This document shows positions 48,301 to 60,600 of a DNA stretch of 64,000 nt, one piece after another. The DNA is taken from positions 1,364,001 through 1,428,000 of the forward strand of contig JACZZP010000014.1 of the NCBI GenBank assembly GCA_015183035.1, read 5' to 3'. The stretch comes from Meloidogyne chitwoodi. Lineage: Eukaryota > Nematoda > Chromadorea > Rhabditida > Meloidogynidae. The position numbers were made by a program, and so were the translations under genes. Numbering within the stretch: the stretch's first letter is position 1; each line of letters starts with the position of its first letter. Below the pieces are notes generated by a model that made no database searches, had not been told where the DNA came from, and worked only from the letters and a program-made list of their open reading frames with translations.

Positions 48301-49562
48301 TTTGTGAACAATTTTTTAAGAAGAGATATTTGTTTTTAAGTAGAATAGAAAAGGGAGCACGCCTAAAAACATTAAAAAAAAAAAGAAAAGATATATTACT
48401 AAATATTTAAACCAGTTATATTATTTTATTTTAAATAAAGAAAATATTTTCTTTTATTTTAAATAAATAAATATAACTTTATTTTTTCTTGTTAAAATTA
48501 ATATATTATTTAAATATTTTTATTTATTTTTTATTTTATTTTTGGGCAAAATCTCTCTTTTAAAAATATTAATATTTTTTAAAAATAGTAAAAAAATAAA
48601 TAAATTGGAGATATAAACCTTCCTTCCCTCTCTTTTTTCTTAATGGTATAGTTACAATAAATTCTTTTTCCTTTTTTTTATTTTTAATTTTATTATTATT
48701 TTGTCTATATTTCTAATTTTGTCATTAATCAAAAATTTAACAAAAAATATTTAAAAATAATTTTTTAATTTTATTTTAAATTTATTTGTTGCCTTTCTTA
48801 TTTAAATAAAAATTTAAAAATTATTTTTTTTTAATAATTTATTATTAAATTTTTTTAAATTAATTTTTAATAATAATTTATTTATAAAAATATATATTAA
48901 AATACTCTAAATAAAAATATTTATTGTTAATTTTTTAATTATTAAAATTTTAATAAATTTAATTATTTTTCTCTCTCTTTTCCTAATTTTATAATTATTT
49001 TCTCTTTTGTTTTTGCGTGCTAATTATTTTATTTTAAATAATTTTTTGGTGTTTTTGGCATACTTTTATTTCGTGATATTTTTTAAAAATGAATGAATAG
49101 ACCTTGAAAATAAAAGAAGGGCATTACAAGAAGTCTAAAAATTTAAAAATAAATGAATGAAAGGGTTGAAATATATTTTTCCCGTTAAAAAAATAAATGA
49201 AAAGAAAAGGCCATAATAACAAGAGAGGATATCCTCTACCCCCCCTTTTATTGTGCTCATCTGCAATTATTCTAATGTACCTCAAAATTAATATAGAATA
49301 TATATTTTGTATATATACTCTTCTCAATAGCTTAGCTGGATATTTAACCCTCAAAACATCTCAAAAATATTTTTATGAATAAATTATTTTTTTAATATAA
49401 ATAAATATATTTATTTTTTATTATTTTATTGAAATATTTTTTTATCTAAAAATATTTTTTTGAAGATAAAATTTTTAAATTTCTATTTTTTAAAAATCAA
49501 TTCGATATTTTAATTAAAAAAATAACTTTTATTTAAAAATTATGTTCCCTTTCCTCTACACA

Positions 49563-49905
49563 AGTGTGAAGGGAACATTGGTTATTTGACACCGATAAAA
49601 GAAGAAGAAAATAAGAATTAAGATATTTAACTAATTAAAAATAAACATCTTAACATTAATTTATTTTATTCATTACTTCAAAATTACTACAATTATTATT
49701 TAAAAATATTTTTATAATTTATACAATTTATTTTAAAATATTTCATTTTATGCACTAATTATCTATTTCCTCTTTAAAATTTTTCTCAATAATATATCCC
49801 ATCATTAACTGGCATTAATATATATTTAGTTGACGTAAATACCGCCAACTACAATAATATACCTATGTACCTTTCACACTACACATAGTGTGAAGGGAAC
49901 ATTGG
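49563..49905. repeat. direct repeat of a 19-bp motif, one copy within a hairpin
   Basis: AGTGTGAAGGGAACATTGG occurs at 49563-49581 and 49887-49905, each preceded by TACACA-like sequence and followed by a GTTATTTG/CTGTTTG tail. The second copy forms a 10-bp stem with the CTTTCACACT immediately upstream (loop ACACAT). The 0.3-kb interval could be a small degenerate transposable element. Confidence 0.4.
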
Positions 49906-52900
49906 CTGTTTGTAAAACTGGAAGAATAAGAGAGAAAAAATGGAGGAAATGGCAAATTTGTAATAAACAGGTATATTAATAAATATTTAGTATTTTTATA
50001 ATTGGACCAATTTTTAAAATAATTACTTATTAACTCTTTTAATGACCAAAGGGAATTTATAAATACATAATTTGTTTTTTTTTTAAATTAAAATTACAAA
50101 ATTTAAAAAATAATAATTTATAATTATTTTAAATATTTTACTAGAAAGGACAGTTTCTTTTTATTTTTTATAACTTTTACTTTTTTAAATGTCCGTCCCT
50201 CACTATGTGACCTTAATTTTTATTTTTTGCTTCCTTTTATCTTTATATAAAATATTTTAAAAATTATTATTTTTTAAAATTAAATATTTAAAATTCTTAT
50301 CAATTAAAAAAGCAAAAATATAAATTCTTCTTTATCAGTTAATTATTTATTTTTTGACCTAATTAAATAAATAAATATACCTTTTTTTGCCTTTTACTAA
50401 CTTTGTAAAAATAAAAATATATTTTCTTTAATTTATTTATTTCTTATCAGTGCCAAAAGTCAATTAATTTTAATTTAATTTTATTTTTATTTTTTAAAAA
50501 ATATTTATTTAATTTTTAATTAAATATTTTAATTTATATTTTCATTTTAATATTTTTTAATAATAAATAAATAAATAAAATGAATCATAATAAATAAATA
50601 TTAAAAATAAATAAATTGAAAGAAAATTCAATGAAGCTAAGAAAATAATTTTTTCGTCAAGTTTTATTTTCTCTCTCTTTTTTTATTTAAATATGTTTGA
50701 GTGAGTAGAGTAAAAAGCAGCAGGTGAAAGAAAAAAAGAGGAAATGACCAATTATTTTTATTTTTTTTTAAAAAAGGTCGAGAGGTCATTCCATGCATAA
50801 ATTAAATATATTTATTTATTTATTGTTTTTAAAAATAAATATTTTTATTTTCTAACACCTTTTTATTTAAAATAAAATAATAATAAATTGTGTCCTCAAC
50901 AGATTTTTTTTAAATAATTAATTAAATATATTTAATTGTTAGGGTAAAAAATAGACAATAAATTAAAAAAGAAATAATTAATTAATTATATTTATTTTCT
51001 AATAATTTTTGAATTAATTAAATTTTTAATTATTATTAAACTGAACATTTTTTAATTTTAATAATAATTTTTGAATTTTTTTTTTGAAAATTTAATTTAA
51101 TTTAAAGACTGATTTTTTTGAATTTATTTATTTAATAAAAAAAAATAAATAAATTATTTTTTCAGAATTTTCTCTTAATTTATTAGGCATATTTATTTAT
51201 TTATTGTCTTTTTATTAAAGCTTTGTCCTCTCTTTTCCTTTTTTTAAAAAAATAAAACCATTGGTTAAAGACTGCAAGAAAAAAAAATAAAAAAGAAAAC
51301 TTTGCTTTTTCTAATAAATAAATAAATAAATATATACTCTCTACAAGACTAAAAATTATTTTATTTATTTATTTTTTGTCAAAAAATTCAACAAAAAAAT
51401 ATATTAGTGGACATTAGGGCATTTAAGTTTATAAAGTGTTTTATTAAATAAATTACCTAAATATTTATTTATATAAAAAATAATTTTATTTAAATACTTT
51501 TATTATTTAAAAAATATTATAATTCAAAAAGTTTTTTAATTTTTATTTATTTTTTGATTAAAACTAAAAAATCAAAAATTCTAAAATTTTAATTATTATA
51601 ATATTTAAAATAATTAGTTATAATTAATTTTATTTTCTCCAGTCATTTCTAAGCCAAAAAAGATACCCTCTCTAACCACAAAACATTTTTTAAAATAAAT
51701 AAAAATAAATAAATAAATATATCCTAAGGGAGGAAGAGAACTTCTGTTGCCCTCTCTTTTCTCTTAAAAATGCAAGTATATCGCCATTTGGCCAAAAATC
51801 TCAAAAAAATAAATAAAACAATTTAAGAAGACTATTGGCCTTAATATATATATTTATTTATTTGTTAGGTCATAAATATAAATAAATAAATATATTTATC
51901 ATTTTGAGGACAATAAAAGAGAAAATCGTCTTATTTATTTAGAAAAATAATTAAATATTTAAAAATAATTTTATTATTTTTCTTTTTAAATTCGCAGATT
52001 TTTAAATCTAAATAATTTTAAATATTTCAACTAAAAATTAAATAATGATTTAATTTAAAAATATTTATTTTTAAAATTTGATAAAATTATTTTAATTATT
52101 TTTTAAATAAATATTAATATTTTATTTTTATTTCTAAAAATATTTAATTATTTAAAGTGATATTTAATCCGATTAAAATTGTATATAAATAATTTTATTT
52201 AATTTTTAAATCTTTTCATTTAGGTCTATGCAATTTATTTAATTGCCCTCTTCTTTTTTATTTATTTTATTTTATTTTTTTAAAAATAAAATAAAATTTA
52301 TATATTTATTTATTAAAATATTAATAAATATTTAAAATAAATATAATTATTTTATTTTTTATTTTTGTTATCTGCTAATATTACAGTTAATTCCCCCTTC
52401 TGGCCTTTTTTATTATTTTTTATTACAAATAAATAAATAAATAATATTTAAAAAAACATAAAAATTAATTAATTAATATATTTATAAAATATATTTTTAT
52501 TTTTAAAAATAAAATAATATTACTAAATAATAATAATCAATCTTTTACTACTAAATAATACTATGGATATGTCAAAAATAAAAAAAAATATTTTTTTTTG
52601 TTTATTTGCTCTCTTAAAAATATTTTTACTATTTTTATTATTTGTTGTCCACCCTTTTTTTATTTCCTAAACAATTTGTTAAAAAAAAGATTTTGAAAAT
52701 AAATTTAAAAAAAAATAAAAGATTTGTGTTATCCAAAAAATATTATTTTGATTTAAAATATTTTTTTTTTATTTTTAAAAATTAATAAAATAATTTTACT
52801 TTTTTAAATATTTTAATTTCATTTTTTTAAATAATTGGAGAATTATTATAATTAAGTTTTATAGAGAATTTTAATTTTTAATAAAAAATATTATTATATT

Positions 52901-54203
52901 ATTTTTTAAATAATTATTTTAAAATAAACTTTTTAAAAAATTAAAATATTTTTTTTTTATTTTTATAAAAATATATTCAGGAAATAAAAAATAAATAAAT
53001 AATATTTATTTGCCTAAATAATATATTTTTATATTATTTTTTAAAAAATTTGTTTTTCTCTCTGATTTGTCTCGACTAAAAAATAAAAATATATTTAATA
53101 AAATGTCCTTCGATTATTTGGATTTGTTAATCTCTTCCCCTTTTTCTTTCTTTTCTTTTTTTAATATTTTATTTAACAAATAAAATGTCCAAAACCCTTC
53201 CCCCTTTTTACAATGTTCTCTTCTCTTCTCTTATAAATATTCTCCTTCTCTTCTTTATTTTATTTTATTTTTAAATTATCCAAAACGGATGTTCTTTATC
53301 CTTAAATTTTATTTTATTATTTTCTCTTCTTTATTTTATATTTTATTAATTTCCTCAATATAATCTTTGCCCATCCTTCCCTCTTTTTATTATTTTAATT
53401 AATAAATATATCCAGGGGTTATATTTATATTTAAATTTAATATTATTTAATAATATTCTTGTTTTGCTACAATTTTTAATTTATTTTTTAATTAATTATT
53501 TTTTAATTAAAATTTAATTTATTTTTTAAAAATAACATTTAAATTAAACTAAATAAACTTCTCTATAACCTTAAAATTTTGTATAAAAATTTATTTTATT
53601 GTGTTATCTTAATTTTAAAAATTTTAAATTATTAAAATATTTTAAAATTAATTTAAAAAAAATCAAAAATAAATTGACATATTTTCAAAAAATTTAGACA
53701 CACTTTTTGGTCATAAATTAATTAATTAAAATTTTTAGAATTATTAATTAACAGTTTTAAAAAGATATTAAATTAAATTAAATATTTTTAATTAATCTTT
53801 TATTTATTTTATAAAATAAAAACAAATATTGTTTTATTACTAAAACATACCCTTTTCCCCCTTTTTTAATTTATATTTTCTTTTTTTTATTTTTAATATT
53901 CTCAAATTTTAATTTAATTTTAACATTTTTATTGATTAAAACTTGACAGATGAAAATAAAAAGAAATAAAATTTTACCTTTTTATTTTTAATTTTCTTCA
54001 AATTTTGGATAAATTGGGGAGACACACATTTTTAAAAAGAGAAAAATATAATATTTATGTAAAGGATATATTATAATAAATAAAATAAGTAACTAAAATG
54101 CGCATTCAATTAAAAATAAAATATATTTTATAAAAATAAAATAATTATTTTTATTATTATTATTATTTCTCCCAATTGTGTCCATCAATTAAACTCACGC
54201 AGA

Positions 54204-54281
54204 CCTTTCTCTTCTCTCTCTTCTCTTCTCTCTTTTCTCTTCTCTTTTCTTTTCTTCTCTCTTCTCTCTTCTCTCTCTTCT
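54204..54281 (+). repeat. 78-nt uninterrupted polypyrimidine (CT) tract
   Basis: Pure C/T stretch of CTCTT/TCTCT units about 415 bp upstream of the Toll receptor start codon. Mirror-repeat polypyrimidine DNA can form triplexes and is often promoter-proximal in nematodes; role here is inferred only from position. Confidence 0.6.
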
Positions 54282-54695
54282 ATCTTCTCTATTTATTTTT
54301 ATTTTTACCTAGAGGATGTACTTAACACATTTATTTATTTATTTTTAACAATTGGAACAAATATTAAAATTTTTTTAAAAAAACATATTTTTTTTTAAAA
54401 AGATGGGGAATACCCTAAAAAAGAGTTTATTAGTCTTTCCTTTAATTTAATTTTAATTTTTTGAATTTTCCCTTAAATAATTATTTATTAATTATATTAA
54501 ATTATACCCTAATAAATAATCTAAAATATTTTTTATTATTTTTATAAATTTTTAAAAATAATTAATTTATTTAAAATTTAAGTAGAATAAAAAAAAATAA
54601 TTTTTTTATTTTCTAGATATATTAAATAAAATAATTATTAAAAGAAAATTATTTAAATTTTCTTTTAATTTTTAAAATTTTTTTCTTCAAAAAAT

Positions 54696-57600
54696 ATGGA
54701 AAATAATGAGAGGAATAATAAAAATAAAAATAATAATTTATTTTCAAAACAACAATTAAATATTATTAAATATTTAAATTATTTTAAAAATAAAAAAGAA
54801 AATGGAAGGTAATTTAAAAATTAAAATTTATTTTTAAATTAATTATTTAAATTTTTTAGAAAATATTTTTCTTCAAAAAAACAACAAAAATTATTAAATT
54901 ATAAATTTATTTTTATTTTTTATTATTTTATTTTAATTAATCAATTAATATTTTGTTATCAAATTAATTTAAAAAATAATCGTCATTTAAGACGTTCTAT
55001 GGAATATCAAAATAATAATAATATTATTTTTCGTTATCAATGCCCTAATGGGTTTGTTTGTTTGTTTTTATTTAAATTATTTTTTTAAATTAAATTATTT
55101 AATTTTCTGGGCACTTTTTTAATAAAGTTAATGTTGCGGCGGAGCTTATATTTTTCTTAAATTTGACTCTAAATTCACAAAAATTTGTCAAAACATTAAA
55201 AATAGTCTTATTTAACTTTACTAAAAATTTCAAAATTTTTGTTTTTAAAAAAGAAAAGTTATTGGCAAAAAATATTTTATTTAAAAATGGTCATTTTTCT
55301 TTTATTTTTGGCCATAATTTTTTTTTTAAATTTTAACTAAAAATTTATTTAAATTTTAAAAAAGTTAAATAATATTATAAAATATTTTTTGATAATTTTA
55401 GACGTTCATTTAATTATTTTATAAAATTTTAAATTAATTAACACCTTATTCTCTCTTCTCAACTTTCTTTTTTTTATTCAACTTTTTTTTTTTTAATTAT
55501 TAAAAAAATTATTTTATTATTTTAATTATTTACTAAATATTCTCTTTAATAAAAAGAAAAAATAAATATATTTTTCTCATTATTTTTATTTTTTTTTTCA
55601 TTTATTTTTCGGCATTTTTACCTTTTTTTAATGGATTTACTACTCAAAAAAAATAAAATAACTAAAAAAACACTTCATTTGCTCTTCACTTTTTTTCTTT
55701 ATTTTTTTATGCCGCGCATTTTGTTGCCGAAAAAATCAAAAAGAAAATAAAAATTTATTTTCTTTTATTTATTACCTTTAGGAGGTGATTACCTATTTTA
55801 TTAATAATAAATATAATTAAAAATTAATATAATATATTTTTAATTATTTTAAGTGCTTAAATAGCCTTGGGAAATAATTTAAATATTTAAAAATAATATT
55901 TTAATTATTTAAAATTAAATAAATTATTTTATTTTATTTTTATTTCTTTTTAAATAATTAATTATTAACCTTTTTTTAACCTTTTATATCAAAAAAGGAA
56001 TGCTTTTATGTTTTTTAATATTTTTTTGACAAATCCCCATTTTTTATTTTTTATTCACTCGATTAATTTTATTCACTTTATTTTTTTAAATAAATTAATG
56101 GGTCATTAAAAATTAAAAGAACATGACTTTTTTAAATTATTATTATTTAGAGGGGAAATGTCAAAAAAAAATAAAAAATAGGTAATCTCTCTGTTTTTTA
56201 TTTTTTCTTTATAAAAAATTATTTTATAAAATAAATAAAAATTAAAATAAATTAGTTTTTGACACATAAAAGACCAATTTCGGTATTTTTATTTCCTTAG
56301 GCAAAATTGAATAAATTAAAAATAATTTATTTATTTCTTTTTTTTTAATTTAAAATATATGGAAATTAATAAAAAAAAAAGAAAAATAAATTTTATTTTA
56401 TTTATTATTACTTTAAAAAAATAATAAAAATATTTAATATTTAGGATCACTTTTGAGTTGTTTAATTAATTTAAAAAATAATAAATATTAAATGATTACC
56501 TAAAATATATTCTTAATATTAGTGCTATATTTATTTAATTTAAAAAATATTTAAATTAAAAATAAATAAATATTTTTAATTTATTTAAAGTTGTCATTGT
56601 GTTCCAGACAATTCAGAAATTAAATTAATAATAACTTGTCGGTGGAATTATTTAAAATCTGGAATTTTTAATAATTTTCCTAAAAATGCAACTAAAACTT
56701 TAATTATTTATTGTAATAATAATATTTTAAATAATATTGATGAAACATTTAATGGATTTAATGAACTTAGAGAATTAAAAATTATTGTTAGTTTATTTTT
56801 TTAAAGAAGAAAATAATTATTTAAAAATCAAATAAAATTCCAAAATCACTCCACTATTTTTAAAAATATTTTTTATATTTATTCTAATAGAAAGGCTAAA
56901 TTTGAAAAAAATAAATAATTATTTTTAATAAAATAAAGTGGGAGAATGGAATAATTATAAATATAATTTAATTAAAAAATAGAGAATTTAATTTTAAAAA
57001 ATTAATTAATTAATTATAGGGTAGTAATTATATTAAAATTTAAATAATTTAATTTAATTATTTATTTATTTTAAAAAAAAAGAATTGTCAATCAAATCAA
57101 CTTTCCAATGATCTTTTCGAAGGTTTACCTAAACTTCGTTCTCTTTCAATAATTGGAGCAAAATCATTAAATAAATTAGATGAAGAATTCTTTTTTAGAT
57201 TAACAAAATTAGAAACTTTAGTTTTACAAAATAATGGACTAAAAGAATTTCCTCATGATGGTATTTGTTCTTTACAAAAATTACAAGTTATTTATTTAAT
57301 ATTTTTTAATTTTTAATTATTTTTAGGTGTTAAATTTATCTCAAAATTTATTAAATTCTGTTCGTTTGGGTATTTTTCTTCCTCGTCCATCTGACCGTCC
57401 TTGCCAATTAATTAATCTTATTGTTTTAAATATTGCTGAAAATAATATTCAAATACTTTCTGAACAAGATTTGAGACCTTTTCCTGCTTTAAGACAATTA
57501 AATTTATCTAAAAATAATTTAATTGAAGTAAATACATTTAAATAATAAATAATTGGGTTACCTTTAATTAAAGAATTGAGAATTTAGAATTTCTATAGAA

Positions 57601-60600
57601 TTTTTATTTTAAATTAAATACTAAATAAATAGTATATATTTAATTTGGGCTGAATATCGAAGCCCTGAATATCTAATTAGCCAATTGGTCCAATTGCCAA
57701 TTCGGTCAACTCTCTTACAACTAGTTGGTCCTGTGCAAACTTGGACCTATTGTGGGTGTTTTATTACTTGACCGAATTGGCAGTTTGACCAATTGGCTAA
57801 TTAGATATTCAGGGTTGATCCCATTTAATTTAATTAAAAAAACAAAAATAAATAAATAAATATATTTATTTTCTTTAACAAACAAAAATAGGTCCCCGGG
57901 GAATATATTTATAAGTACATTATTAAATTAATTATATTATTTTAAATTATTTTATTTTTTAAAAAGATTGAATTAGATGCCTTTCAATCAGGCCAAGTTC
58001 CTTTACTTCAACATTTTGATTTATCTTGTAATAAATTAACAAATTTACCTGAGGGATTGCCTGAAGGCCTTTTACACATAGATTTATCAAATAATAAATT
58101 TAAATTATTACCTGAATCTTTAATTGAATTACCTGGACTTGTTAGACTAAATTTAAGTGGAAATAGCTTTAATGATGAAGAAATTAATAAAATTGTAATT
58201 TTTAAAAATTTAAAAAAAAAAATAACTTTTCCCTTTAAAGTCATTAAAAAGCTCTGGAATGGAACAATTAGATATTTCATGGAATTTACTTGAATATATA
58301 CCTATTAACTTATTTTCTCATTCAACAGATTCACTTTTAACACTTAATTTAGCAGGAAATTTAATTGGAAATCTTTTACCTGGTCAAATGAAAAATTTTT
58401 CTTCCTTGCAAGAAGTAAGCTTATTTTGAGGGAATATTAAATTCTATATAAACTTAAATTCTTTAAATTCTTTAAATTTTTATTTAAAATATATTTCTTA
58501 TATTGTCAACTAATACCAAAAATTCTGAAAATTTTAAAATATTTAGTTAATACATTTTAGTCTATTTGAGCAAAATTTCAGCTATTTAGGTGTTCATTTG
58601 ACCATTTTATAATTTTTAAAAATTAATTATATTTTTTATTTTTAAAAATTAAATATTTTTCATTAATTTAACTTTTTTTAAATTATTATTATTATTTTTA
58701 ACAGTTAGACCTATCTTCAAATAAAATATTTAATATTTCAATAAGATCATTTGAAGGCCTTAAAGAACTTTTAATATTACAATTATTTAATAATTCTATT
58801 CAAAAAATTGATGATGAAGCTTTTCAAGAATTGGGAAATTCTTTAAATTTGTTAAACATTGTTTGTTTGTTTTTTAATTAAAAAACAAAAAATTTATTTT
58901 TAAGAGTCAAAATATACTTGAAGAACTTCCTGTAGCCATTGGACGATTAATTAGAGTAAAAAAAGTTGATTTATCTAAAAACAAAATATCGTTGGTTTAT
59001 TTAAATGTTTTAAATAAAAATAAATAATTTTTTAAGACATTTGTAGTTTACCAAAATAAAAATTTTATATTAGAAAACAAAATTAAAAGAAAAAATAATT
59101 CCAGCCCCGTACGGGTCTCGATCCCGCAACCTTCAGATTAAAAGTCTGACGCTCTACCATTGAGCTAACGAGGCACATGCTGTAAATTCACTTTTCTTTT
59201 CCTTTATTCATTTGTTAAGTAGTAAAATAATAAATTTAATATTTATTTAGAGTTTTATTACAATATATTTTAATTTTTAAAAATAAAAAATATGTTCTAA
59301 TTTTTATATAAATATTTTAAAATAATTTTCTAATTTTTTAGTAAAGTCTACAAATTTGTTTTAAATAAAATGTCTCATTTATCCCGCCTTGATTTAAGTC
59401 AAAATTTATTAGAATTAATTGATAATTATGTTTTTGTTGAATGTGAACATTTATTAGAATTAAATTTAAATTCTAATATTATTCAAACTATTAGGTATAA
59501 TTAATTATTTTAAATTAATTAAATTTTTTTATAGTTCTGATGCTTTTTATAAATGTCCAAAACTTAAAAAAATTGATTTGTCTGGAAATTTGTTAAATAA
59601 TTTAGGGACAGCTTTGGCTAATTTAAAGGCACTTAGAACTTTAAATTTAAGTGAAAATTTATTGGAAGAGGTAATTCTGTCCTTTTTAAAAAATTAATTA
59701 ATTATTTAGTTGGATTGGTCTAATTATCCTGATGAATTACTTGAACTTTTTGTTAATAATAATAAAATTAAAAGAATTATTACCTTGATAAAAACAGAAA
59801 ATGGTGAATTTGATGAAAGAAAACTTAGAAAATTAAATTTACATTCAAATAGAATAACTCATTTTATTGCTGATTTATTTCCTTTTAATTTAGAAGATTT
59901 AGATTTGAGTGAAAATTTATTATCATATATTGCTAAAAATAGTACTCTTGGAATGGCTAATTTAAAAAAAGTAAAAAAAATTAAATTAATTTAAATAATT
60001 TAAATTTTAGTTAGATATAAGTTTAAATAAATTACAAACAATTCCAAAAGAACTTTATGAAATAACTGTAATGGCTAATAGTCCATTTGGTCAAATGTCT
60101 ATTTCTGGTAAAATTATTTCTTTTTAAATAATAAATTCTTTGTTTTAAAAAAAGAAAATCCTTTAATTTGTAATTGTGAAATGGAATGGTTATTAAATGC
60201 TAAAGATAAAGAAGGAAATGGAGGAGTTTTAGATATTAATGAAGTAAAATGTTTACTTCCATTAAATGGACAAATTAAATTTTTAAAAGAAATTGAGGTA
60301 AAATTAATTTTTAATTTATTTATATTAACTCTTCTTTTTATTAATTTTTATTTTTAATTAAAATAATTTAAAATATTTTAATTTAAATTTATTCTTTTTT
60401 TTTTAGTCTTCTTCTGATTTTCTTTGCCCTTATAATATAATATGTGAACCTAATTGTCCTTGTTGTCAATTATCTAGTTGTGATTGTAAATCTACATGTC
60501 CAAAAGCTTGTGAATGTTTTAGAGATTTAAATTTTACTAAAAATGTTGTACAATGTAATGGAAAGAAAAATGATGAATTGGACTTACAGTAAGAAAATAA

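Larger units (their letters stand above)
45765..54695. other. about 8.9 kb AT-rich gene desert
   Basis: No credible exon on either strand: ORFs at 46377-46580, 49124-49354 and 49197-49382 lack domains. Notable items are the paired repeat with hairpin at 49563-49905 and the polypyrimidine tract at 54204-54281; the rest is homopolymers and ATTT/AAAT repeats. It presumably contains the upstream region of the Toll receptor gene. Confidence 0.55.

Noticed and set aside
45765..54695. Spliced-leader RNA, snRNA or histone genes in the desert
   Set aside because: Looked for SL1-like GGTTTAATTACCCAAG, Sm sites and tRNA boxes; none recognised by eye.
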